From assembly GCA_036395755.1 (NCBI GenBank), contig DASWCZ010000094.1, positions 22,085-86,084 on the forward strand: a stretch of 64,000 bases of DNA, in the 5' to 3' direction. This stretch comes from Gp7-AA6 sp036395755 (GTDB taxonomy: Bacteria; Acidobacteriota; Thermoanaerobaculia; UBA5066; Gp7-AA6). The position numbers and the translations under genes are program-made. Positions 58,375 through 64,000 of the stretch are shown here, piece after piece. Under the pieces are notes generated by a model, which was not told the DNA's origin, made no database searches, and saw only the letters and a list, made by a program, of their open reading frames with translations. The stretch's first letter is position 1. The number at the start of each line of letters is the position of its first letter.

Positions 58375-59151
58375 CTGGTCTCGATCTCGATGAAGGAGCT
58401 GCTCGAAGCGGGAGTCCACTTCGGGCATCAGACAAAACGGTGGAATCCGAAAATGAAGCGTTTCATTTTCGGCAAACGCAACGGGATTTACATCATCGAC
58501 CTGCAGAAAACCCTCAAGCAGTTCAAGGACGCCGCGAAATTCGTGACGGAGCTCGCCGCCTCCGGAAAGAACCTTCTGTTCGTGGGGACCAAGCGGCAGG
58601 CGCAAGACGCCATCTATGAAGAGGCAAACCGCTGCGGGATGTTCTTCGTCAACACCCGCTGGCTCGGCGGGACCCTCACGAATTTTTCGACGATCCGCAA
58701 GTCCATCCACCGCCTGAAAGAGATCGAGGGCGTGCTGGCGCAAGAGGATAACGAGAACCTGACCAAGAAGGAGCGTCTGCGTCTCGAGCGCGAGAAGGAG
58801 AAGCTCCAGAAGAACCTGACCGGGATCAAGGAGATGGACGAGCTGCCGGACGCGCTCTTCGTCATCGACCCGAAGCAGGAGTACATCGCGGTCAAGGAAG
58901 CGAACATTCTCGGGATTCCGGTCGTAGCGGTCGTGGACACCAACTGCGATCCGGACGTCATCGACCACGTCATTCCCGGAAACGACGACGCCATCCGCGC
59001 CATCCGGCTCTTCAGCTCGCGCATCGCCGACGCCGTCCTCGAAGGGCTCCATGCCCACGAGGAGAGGATGGCCGAGGAAACGCCGTCGCTCGAGGATCGG
59101 CCTCGCACCCCGGAGCTTTCGCAGACGGCCGTCGTCGCGGACGCCTCGTAA
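58375..59151 (+). CDS. rpsB: 30S ribosomal protein S2, probable CTG start
   Basis: S2 of 258 aa from CTG 58375 (or 253 aa from ATG 58390). MKELLEAGVHFGHQTKRWNPKMKRFIFGKRNGIYIIDLQKTL is the standard N-terminal part; NCDPDVIDHVIPGNDDAIRAIRL lies late. The Shine-Dalgarno GGAGG (58364-58368) is 6 nt before CTG but 21 nt before the ATG. The extra residues VSIS are typical of S2 N-termini (which usually read M-x-x-I-S/T-MKELLEAG). This supports CTG. The C-terminal ~20 residues are variable. Confidence 0.93.
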   Translation: MVSISMKELLEAGVHFGHQTKRWNPKMKRFIFGKRNGIYIIDLQKTLKQFKDAAKFVTELAASGKNLLFVGTKRQAQDAIYEEANRCGMFFVNTRWLGGTLTNFSTIRKSIHRLKEIEGVLAQEDNENLTKKERLRLEREKEKLQKNLTGIKEMDELPDALFVIDPKQEYIAVKEANILGIPVVAVVDTNCDPDVIDHVIPGNDDAIRAIRLFSSRIADAVLEGLHAHEERMAEETPSLEDRPRTPELSQTAVVADAS

Positions 59152-59207
59152 GACAGAGGACCAAGACCGGAGATTCGGGTGCAGGTCCCCGGTCTCTCGA
59201 GGGAATC

Positions 59208-60083
59208 ATGGAAATCACGTCGAAATTAGTGGCCGACCTGCGCGCGGAGACCGGCGTCGGCATGATGGACTGCAAGCGGGCGCTCGTCGAGGCCTCCGGC
59301 GACTTCGAGGAGGCCAAGAAGATCCTCCGCAAGAGGGGACTCGCCGCCGCCGCGCGCAAGGCGGACCGCGCCGCGTCCGAAGGGCTCGTTGTCGCGCGCG
59401 TCACTCCGAAGGCGGCGGTTCTCGTCGAAGTGAACTGCGAGACCGATTTCGTGGCCCGCACGACCGACTTCCGGGCGTTCGCGGATGGTCTTGCCGAACA
59501 GATCGCGGCTCACGATGCGTTCGGCGAGACCCGGACGGGCGATCCCGCGGAGCTCGCGATTCTCCCGGCGAACGACCGAACCACTGAGAGCGTCGCGGAC
59601 GGGGTTTCGCACCTCGTGGCGAAGCTCGGAGAGAACATCGCGATCCGCCGGTTCGCACGACTCGTTCCCCGGACCGGGGAGAGGTTCGCGAGCTACGTTC
59701 ACGGCAACGGCCGCATCGGCGTTCTCGTCGGACTTCAGGGTGGAGACCTCGAGCTCGGCAAGGACCTCGCGATGCACGTCGCAGCTTCTGATCCGCGGTT
59801 CGCGCTGCGCTCGGAGGTCACGCATGCGATGCTCGAGACGGAGCGGGAGATCGCGCGAGCCCAGGCCGCGCAGGCGGGCAAGCCGGCGAACGTCGTGGAG
59901 CGGATCGCCGACGGGAAAGTCGAGAAGTTCTACCAGGAGACGGTCCTGACCGAACAGGCGTTCGTCAAGGACCCCGACAAGACGGTCGGACAGGTCGTCG
60001 TCGAGCGCGGCGGAAAGGAAGTGCTCGACCTGCGCTTCCTCCGATTCAAGCTGGGAGAAGCATCGTCTCGAACCGACGCCTGA
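59208..60083 (+). CDS. tsf: Elongation factor Ts
   Basis: A 291-aa guanine-nucleotide exchange factor for EF-Tu. LVADLRAETGVGMMDCKRALVEASGDFEEAKKILRKRGLAAAARKADRAASEG is the N-terminal UBA-like part, followed by VEVNCETDFVARTTDF. The C-terminal region has FYQETVLTEQAFVKDPDKTV. A hairpin AGACCGG...CCGGTCT (59164-59195) lies between rpsB and tsf, and GAGGGA precedes the ATG. Confidence 0.97.
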   Translation: MEITSKLVADLRAETGVGMMDCKRALVEASGDFEEAKKILRKRGLAAAARKADRAASEGLVVARVTPKAAVLVEVNCETDFVARTTDFRAFADGLAEQIAAHDAFGETRTGDPAELAILPANDRTTESVADGVSHLVAKLGENIAIRRFARLVPRTGERFASYVHGNGRIGVLVGLQGGDLELGKDLAMHVAASDPRFALRSEVTHAMLETEREIARAQAAQAGKPANVVERIADGKVEKFYQETVLTEQAFVKDPDKTVGQVVVERGGKEVLDLRFLRFKLGEASSRTDA

Positions 60084-60098
60084 AAAGTCCCCGTTACT

Positions 60099-60104
60099 TA
60101 TAAT
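60099..60104 (+). promoter_or_regulatory. Consensus -10 box just upstream of pyrH
   Basis: TATAAT at 60099-60104 is a perfect -10. With normal spacing, transcription would start at ~60111, one base before the pyrH GTG (60112), giving a leaderless mRNA. No good -35 is seen at 17 bp. Confidence 0.5.
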
Positions 60105-60111
60105 CGCCCGA

Positions 60112-60846
60112 GTGCCTCCAGCTCCCGTCTACGCCCGCATTCTGCTCAAGCTCTCGGGCGAAGCCCTGATGGGCGAACGACCGTTCGGGATCGATCCAGA
60201 CGTCGTCGCTCGCATCGCCGACGAGATTCGCGAGGTTCACGACCTCGGCGTCGAGACGGCGGTCGTCGTGGGCGGCGGCAACATCATCCGCGGTCTGGCG
60301 GCGGCGGCCCAGGGCATCGATCGCGTGGCCGGAGACCACATGGGGCTGCTGGCGACCGTCATCAACGGGCTCGCGCTGCAGGACGCGCTCGAGAAGCGGC
60401 ACGTGCCCAACCGGCTGATGTCCGCCGTCGAGGTCCGCCAGATCGCCGAGCCGTTCATCCGGCGACGAGCGGTCCGGCATCTCGAGAAGGGGCGCGTCGT
60501 GCTCTTCTCCGGCGGAACGGGCAATCCGTTTTTCACGACCGATTCGGCCGCCGCGCTGCGTGCAAACGAGATCAAGGCGGACGTTTTGCTGAAGGCCACC
60601 CGCGTCGACGGCGTCTACGACGCGAATCCCGAGCGCGATCCCAAAGCGAAGTTCCTGCGCACGCTCTCGTATCGCGACGCGCTCCAGTCCGGGCTCCAGG
60701 TCATGGACGCTGCTGCGATCGCGCTCTGCATGGACAACGGGATGCCGATCAAGGTCTTCAACCTGCGTGTCCGTGGGAACATCGTCCGCGTCGTCACCGG
60801 TGATGACATCGGTTCGCTCGTTTCGGGACAGAGTGAGGTGTCATGA
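60112..60846 (+). CDS. pyrH: UMP kinase
   Basis: A 244-aa amino-acid-kinase-fold UMP kinase. ARILLKLSGEALMG, VVVGGGNIIRG, DHMGLLATVINGLALQDALEK, FSGGTGNPFFTTDSAAALRA and LLKATRVDGVYDANPERDPKA are all typical. GTG start, no Shine-Dalgarno sequence but a TATAAT box 8-13 nt upstream. Follows tsf by 28 nt and overlaps frr by ATGA, the usual order. Confidence 0.95.
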   Translation: MPPAPVYARILLKLSGEALMGERPFGIDPDVVARIADEIREVHDLGVETAVVVGGGNIIRGLAAAAQGIDRVAGDHMGLLATVINGLALQDALEKRHVPNRLMSAVEVRQIAEPFIRRRAVRHLEKGRVVLFSGGTGNPFFTTDSAAALRANEIKADVLLKATRVDGVYDANPERDPKAKFLRTLSYRDALQSGLQVMDAAAIALCMDNGMPIKVFNLRVRGNIVRVVTGDDIGSLVSGQSEVS

Positions 60847-61397
60847 GACAGGAGCTGAAGGACATCGAGAAGCGGATGAGCGACGCGGTCCTGGCCTTGA
60901 AGGAGAAGTTCAAGACGCTGCGAACCGGAAGAGCGAACCTCGGCCTGCTGGACGGCATCACCGTCTCGGCCTACGGGACGGAGGTTCCAATCAACCAGGT
61001 GGCAAATCTGTCCGTCCCGGAGCCGACCTTGATCGTCGCGGCGCCGTGGGACCCCAAGATGGCGCCGGAGATCGAGCGCGCGATCCGGAAGTCGGATCTG
61101 GGGCTGAACCCCCAGTCAGACGGTAAGATCGTCCGGATCCCGATCCCGTCGCTGACCGAGGAGCGCCGCAAGGAGCTGGCGAAGAAAGCCCACCACATGG
61201 CGGAGGAGGCGCGGATCGAGATCCGCCGGTTCCGGCACGAAGGCAACGACGGTCTGAAGAAGATGTTCCGCGACAAGGAGATCTCCGAGGACGACGAAAG
61301 GCGCGCTCTCGAGGAGACGCAGAAGCTGACGGACAGGAAGATCGCGGAGGTCGACGAGGTCTTGAAGGCAAAGGAGAAGGAGATCCTCGCGGTCTAG
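60843..61397 (+). CDS. frr: Ribosome recycling factor
   Basis: A 184-aa RRF that with EF-G splits the terminated ribosome. FKTLRTGRANLGLLDGITVSAYGTEVPINQVANLSVPEPTLIVAAPWD, then PQSDGKIVRIPIPSLTEERRKELAKKAHHMAEEARIEIRRFRHEGND. Standard length. Confidence 0.97.
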   Translation: MRQELKDIEKRMSDAVLALKEKFKTLRTGRANLGLLDGITVSAYGTEVPINQVANLSVPEPTLIVAAPWDPKMAPEIERAIRKSDLGLNPQSDGKIVRIPIPSLTEERRKELAKKAHHMAEEARIEIRRFRHEGNDGLKKMFRDKEISEDDERRALEETQKLTDRKIAEVDEVLKAKEKEILAV

Positions 61398-61406
61398 CCG
61401 GAAGCC

Positions 61407-62075
61407 ATGGCCCGTTTGCTCATCGTCGCCGCCGCCGGGATGGGAAGCCGACTCGGCCGGGACGAACCGAAGGCCCTGGTCCCACTCGCTGGGCGACCCT
61501 TGATCTCGCGGATGCTCGACGCGATCGCCAGCGTCCCCTTTGCGCGCGCGATCGTCGCCGCGCCGCCGGGTCGCGAGGGCGACTTCGAAGCCGCGGTCGA
61601 GGGACGAGCCCGGATCGTCCCCGGCGGGCAAACGCGGGCGGCATCGGTGCGCCTGGCCTTCGAGCAGCTCGGCGCCCTTCCTCCCGATCTCATCTGCATC
61701 CACGACGCGGCTCGCCCGCTGGTCACAGCGGCGGAGGTCCTCTCCGTTCTCGAGGCCGCCGGGCGGATGGGCGCCGCAATCGCCGCGACGCCGCTCGTCG
61801 ATACGGTGAAGCACGTCGAGGGCAATCACGTTGTCGCGACGCTCGACCGGCGGTGCCTCTTCGCCGCCGGGACTCCCCAGGTGTTCCGGGCGGAGCTTCT
61901 CGGGCGGGCTCTCCAGTCGGGGCGCGAGGGCACCGACGAGGCCGCCCTCGTAGAAGCGATGGGTTTTCCCGTCGCGGTCGTCGCCGTCTCCCGACTCGGC
62001 TTCAAGGTCACGACTCCCGAAGATTTCGAGATGGCGCAAGCGGTTTTCCTCGGCCGGAGCGCGGCAGGGCGATGA
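61407..62075 (+). CDS. ispD: 2-C-methyl-D-erythritol 4-phosphate cytidylyltransferase
   Basis: A 222-aa enzyme of the MEP isoprenoid pathway. LLIVAAAGMGSRLGRDEPKALVPLAGRPLISRML holds the CTP-binding glycine loop and Lys; GGQTRAASVRLAFEQL, IHDAARPLV and AAGTPQVFRAELL follow. It overlaps ispF by ATGA. Confidence 0.94.
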   Translation: MARLLIVAAAGMGSRLGRDEPKALVPLAGRPLISRMLDAIASVPFARAIVAAPPGREGDFEAAVEGRARIVPGGQTRAASVRLAFEQLGALPPDLICIHDAARPLVTAAEVLSVLEAAGRMGAAIAATPLVDTVKHVEGNHVVATLDRRCLFAAGTPQVFRAELLGRALQSGREGTDEAALVEAMGFPVAVVAVSRLGFKVTTPEDFEMAQAVFLGRSAAGR

Positions 62076-62545
62076 GGGTCGGGATCGGCTTCGACGCGCA
62101 TCCCTTTGCAGAAGGCCGGCCGCTCCGGTTGGGCGGCGTCTCGATCGCGTACCCACGCGGTCTCTCCGGCCATTCCGACGGTGACGCGCTCGCACATGCG
62201 GTTGCCGACGCCCTGCTCGGCGCGGCGGGGCGCGGGACGCTCGGCGAGCACTTCCCGGACGGCTCGGACGCATGGCGGGGGGCGGATTCCGCGGTCCTCC
62301 TCGGACGGGTGGCCGGGGTCGTCGGCGAGGCGGGATTCCGCGTGGGCAACGTGGACGCGGTCGTCATCGCGGAGGCCCCGAAGATCGCCCCTCACGCGGC
62401 GGCCATCCGGTCCCGGCTCGCGGCGATCCTCTCCATTGATGCCGAGCGCGTCTCGGTCCGGGGGACGAGCACAAACGGCCTCGGCTTCAGCGGCCGGGGG
62501 GAGGGGATCGCGGCGGTCGCCGTCGCCCTCCTCGACGAGCTTTGA
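62072..62545 (+). CDS. ispF: 2-C-methyl-D-erythritol 2,4-cyclodiphosphate synthase
   Basis: A 157-aa trimeric enzyme. VGIGFDAHPFAEGRPLRLGGVSI carries the zinc ligands (DAH), LSGHSDGDALAHAVADALLGAAGRGTLGEHFPD the active site, and STNGLGFSGRGEGIAAVAVALL the end. Full length. Confidence 0.96.
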   Translation: MRVGIGFDAHPFAEGRPLRLGGVSIAYPRGLSGHSDGDALAHAVADALLGAAGRGTLGEHFPDGSDAWRGADSAVLLGRVAGVVGEAGFRVGNVDAVVIAEAPKIAPHAAAIRSRLAAILSIDAERVSVRGTSTNGLGFSGRGEGIAAVAVALLDEL

Positions 62546-63258
62546 TTCTCTCGCGGCTCCATCCCATCGAGGAGGCCGTCCGGTCGCGTCCCCGGGAGAT
62601 CGAATGGGTCTTGGTCGACTCGGGTCGTCGGGACCGGCGGGTCGGGGAGCTCACCCGGCTCTGCCGCGAGAACCGGGTTCCGCTTCGCTACGGAGAGCGC
62701 GCTGCCCTGGATCGGCTCGCGCGCGACAACCAGGGAGCGGTGGCCCGGCTCGCCGTCCGCGGCTACCGGGCCGAGGACGAGGCGTTCTCGGGAGAGCGCG
62801 GCCACCGCCTCCTCCTCGTCCTCGACGGGGTCGAGGATCCACAGAATCTGGGAGCGGTTCTCCGGGTCGCCGAAGGCGTCGGAGCGGGGGTGGCGGTCCC
62901 CGAGAGGGGGTCGGCGCCGCTGTCCGACGCGGTCTCGAGGACGTCCGCCGGCGCCGTCGAGCGGGTTCCGGTGGTCCGGGTCGGGAACGTCCGGCGGTTT
63001 CTCGATCGCGCGAAGAAGGAGGGTTTCCGGGTCGTCGGCCTCGATCCGACCGGCAGCGATTTCTACGGGCTGGACCTGACCGGGGATCTGGCCCTGGTTT
63101 TGGGCGCCGAAGGCCGGGGAATGCGGCGCCTCGTCCGGGAGGGGTGCGACCTGGTCGGCCGTCTCCCGATGAAGGGGAAGCTCGCTTCCTTGAACGTGGC
63201 GGCAGCGGCGGCCGCCGCGGCCTACGAGGCCCTGCGGCAGCGGGATTTTTCGGACTAA
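62542..63258 (+). CDS. rlmB: TrmH/RlmB-family RNA 2'-O-methyltransferase
   Basis: A 238-aa SpoU (alpha/beta-knot) methyltransferase. N-terminal substrate-binding domain ~1-75 (HPIEEAVRSRPREIEWVLVD), then LLVLDGVEDPQNLGAVLRVAEGVGAG (motif 1), LALVLGAEGRGMRRLVREGCD (motif 2) and PMKGKLASLNVAAAAAAAAYEAL (motif 3). Probably modifies 23S rRNA G2251. TTG start in the ispF stop (TTGA). cysS, often between ispF and rlmB, is absent. Confidence 0.9.
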   Translation: MILSRLHPIEEAVRSRPREIEWVLVDSGRRDRRVGELTRLCRENRVPLRYGERAALDRLARDNQGAVARLAVRGYRAEDEAFSGERGHRLLLVLDGVEDPQNLGAVLRVAEGVGAGVAVPERGSAPLSDAVSRTSAGAVERVPVVRVGNVRRFLDRAKKEGFRVVGLDPTGSDFYGLDLTGDLALVLGAEGRGMRRLVREGCDLVGRLPMKGKLASLNVAAAAAAAAYEALRQRDFSD

Positions 63259-63335
63259 TCCCTCGATTGACACAGAGGGCGAGTCTCTCGGCCTCCGCGG
63301 GATCCCCACTGGAGGTTTTCGAGCCAATCAAAGGC

Positions 63336-63364
63336 TTGCTTGACGCCCTTGCGAATGCTAGACT
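63336..63364 (+). promoter_or_regulatory. Likely promoter of the tRNA-tuf cluster
   Basis: TTGCTT (63336-63341), 17 bp and TAGACT (63359-63364). GCTAGACT resembles GCTAGATT of the tRNA-Val promoter at 12958. A start near 63371 gives a leader of about 90 nt. No gene lies in 63259-63458. Confidence 0.55.
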
Positions 63365-63401
63365 TCGCGGTTCGCGCCGTCGGGATTTGTTCTGCTCGGT
63401 C

Positions 63402-63412
63402 TGCTCTTTGAA
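63402..63412 (+). promoter_or_regulatory. boxA-like antitermination site in the tRNA-tuf leader
   Basis: TGCTCTTTGAA (63402-63412) differs from the boxA consensus TGCTCTTTAACA mainly by one inserted or changed G. It lies between promoter and first tRNA, where boxA works in stable RNA operons with Nus factors. Confidence 0.5.
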
Positions 63413-63458
63413 GGCCGGCCGGGGAGCCGGAGAGACGGGATCTCCGAACGACGTCGTC

Positions 63459-63533
63459 GCCGGCGTAGCTCAAAGGTAGAGCATCCGATTTGTAATCGGA
63501 AGGTTGCGGGTTCGAGTCCCATCGCCGGCTCCA
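63459..63533 (+). tRNA. tRNA-Thr (anticodon TGT)
   Basis: Acceptor GCCGGCG pairs with CGCCGGC, then T and encoded CCA. The anticodon arm TCCGA-TTTGTAA-TCGGA gives TGT. Confidence 0.96.
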
Positions 63534-63569
63534 GATGCGGGGTGGGTGGTCGGTTTTCAATTCGAGCTC

Positions 63570-63656
63570 GGGCAGGTGGCCGAGTGGTTAATGGCAGCAG
63601 ACTGTAAATCTGCCGCGCTTCGCGCTACGGAGGTTCGAATCCTTCCCTGCCCACCA
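63570..63656 (+). tRNA. tRNA-Tyr (anticodon GTA)
   Basis: A class II tRNA with a long variable arm. Acceptor GGGCAGG pairs with CCTGCCC, then A and encoded CCA. The anticodon arm GCAGA-CTGTAAA-TCTGC gives GTA. Confidence 0.96.
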
Positions 63657-63681
63657 TAAGCGGGACACGGGACGAAAGAAT

Positions 63682-63756
63682 GCGGGAGTAACTCAGGGGT
63701 AGAGTCACAGCCTTCCAAGCTGTTGGTCGCGGGTTCGAATCCCGTCTCCCGCTCCA
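63682..63756 (+). tRNA. tRNA-Gly (anticodon TCC)
   Basis: Acceptor GCGGGAG pairs with CTCCCGC, then T and encoded CCA. The anticodon arm ACAGC-CTTCCAA-GCTGT gives TCC. Confidence 0.96.
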
Positions 63757-63779
63757 ATCGACGGGAGTTCCGGGTAAGC

Positions 63780-63855
63780 GCCCACGTAGCTCAGTCGGTA
63801 GAGCACGTCCTTGGTAAGGACGGGGTCACCAGTTCAATTCTGGTCGTGGGCTCCA
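63780..63855 (+). tRNA. tRNA-Thr (anticodon GGT)
   Basis: Acceptor GCCCACG pairs with CGTGGGC, then T and encoded CCA. The anticodon arm CGTCC-TTGGTAA-GGACG gives GGT. It ends 21 nt before tuf. Confidence 0.96.
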
Positions 63856-63876
63856 TAGAGACGTTAGGGGAGAGAG

Positions 63877-64000
63877 ATGGGCAAAGAGAAGTTTGATCGC
63901 AGCAAGCCGCACGTGAACATTGGGACGATAGGGCACGTGGATCACGGCAAGACGACGTTGACGTCGGCGATTACGTTGGTGTTGTCGAAGAAGGGTTTGG
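63877..64000 (+). CDS. tuf: Elongation factor Tu, N-terminal part (cut by window edge)
   Basis: The first 41 codons of EF-Tu: MGKEKFDRSKPHVNIGTIGHVDHGKTTLTSAI, with the G1 loop GHVDHGKT. GGGGAGAGAG precedes the ATG. The order thrU-tyrU-glyT-thrT-tuf is conserved in many bacteria. Codon use differs from neighbours: all four Leu codons are TTG and the three Ile codons are ATT, ATA and ATT, whereas CTC/CTG and ATC dominate elsewhere in the window. Confidence 0.95.
   Translation, partial: MGKEKFDRSKPHVNIGTIGHVDHGKTTLTSAITLVLSKKGL

Overview
This is a 64 kb stretch of a gene-dense, high-GC (roughly two-thirds G+C by eye) Gram-negative chromosome. The envelope genes (TonB-like transducer, TamB, Omp85/BamA, WaaE-like and WaaL-like LPS enzymes, Do-like protease) indicate an outer membrane. 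Housekeeping order (rimP-nusA-infB, thrS-infC-rpmI-rplT-pheST-zapA-rny-ymdB, rplM-rpsI-rpsB-tsf-pyrH-frr, tRNA Thr-Tyr-Gly-Thr-tuf), an argCJBDGHR cluster, and short dispersed repeats starting TGTCATCCCGAG suggest Acidobacteriota or a relative; this placement is an inference. There is no CRISPR array, IS element, prophage or rRNA. Genes are packed tightly: about 20 junctions are 4-bp (ATGA/GTGA/TTGA) or 1-bp stop/start overlaps.

Layout. 1-2604 (-): infB (cut by the window edge), nusA and rimP, with an attenuator-like leader in front of rimP. 2810-8631 (+): TonB-like protein, CoA-binding protein, Do protease, sigma-54 regulator, pyrE and a LOG-family protein. 8628-12877 (-): glycosyltransferase, large YfhO-like membrane protein and methyltransferase. 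13089-23676 (+): two tRNA-Val, then translation genes running into zapA, a candidate structured RNA, RNase Y, YmdB and a WaaE-like transferase. 23682-24161 (+): a peroxiredoxin whose peroxidatic Cys codon is TGA, a likely selenoprotein. 24092-25198 (-): GT4 transferase. 25232-40010 (+): one 14.8 kb co-directional run (Trm112-like, O-antigen ligase-like, xseAB, ispA, two alcohol dehydrogenases, tlyA, nadK, tamB, omp85). 47629-40007 (-): arginine operon argCJBDGH-argR with an ARG box on the argC promoter. 57311-47682 (-): radical SAM protein, glycosyltransferase, MoaD-like/BNR-repeat pair, coaE, frameshifted amidohydrolase, two stress-type envelope proteins, BlaI-type repressor, pepE and folD. 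57345-63258 (+): rplM to rlmB. 63459-64000 (+): four tRNAs and the start of tuf.

The most notable observations are: (1) an in-frame TGA at the catalytic position of a Bcp-type peroxiredoxin, followed at SECIS distance by a hairpin; (2) non-AUG starts for infC (ATC), rpsB (CTG) and perhaps the O-antigen ligase (ATC); (3) an argC promoter whose -10 lies inside an ARG box and whose predicted transcript is leaderless; (4) a two-hairpin, switch-like rimP leader; (5) a candidate 6S-like RNA between zapA and rny; (6) a PheT lacking its tRNA-binding B2 domain; and (7) an uncharacterised MoaD-like/BNR-repeat gene pair.
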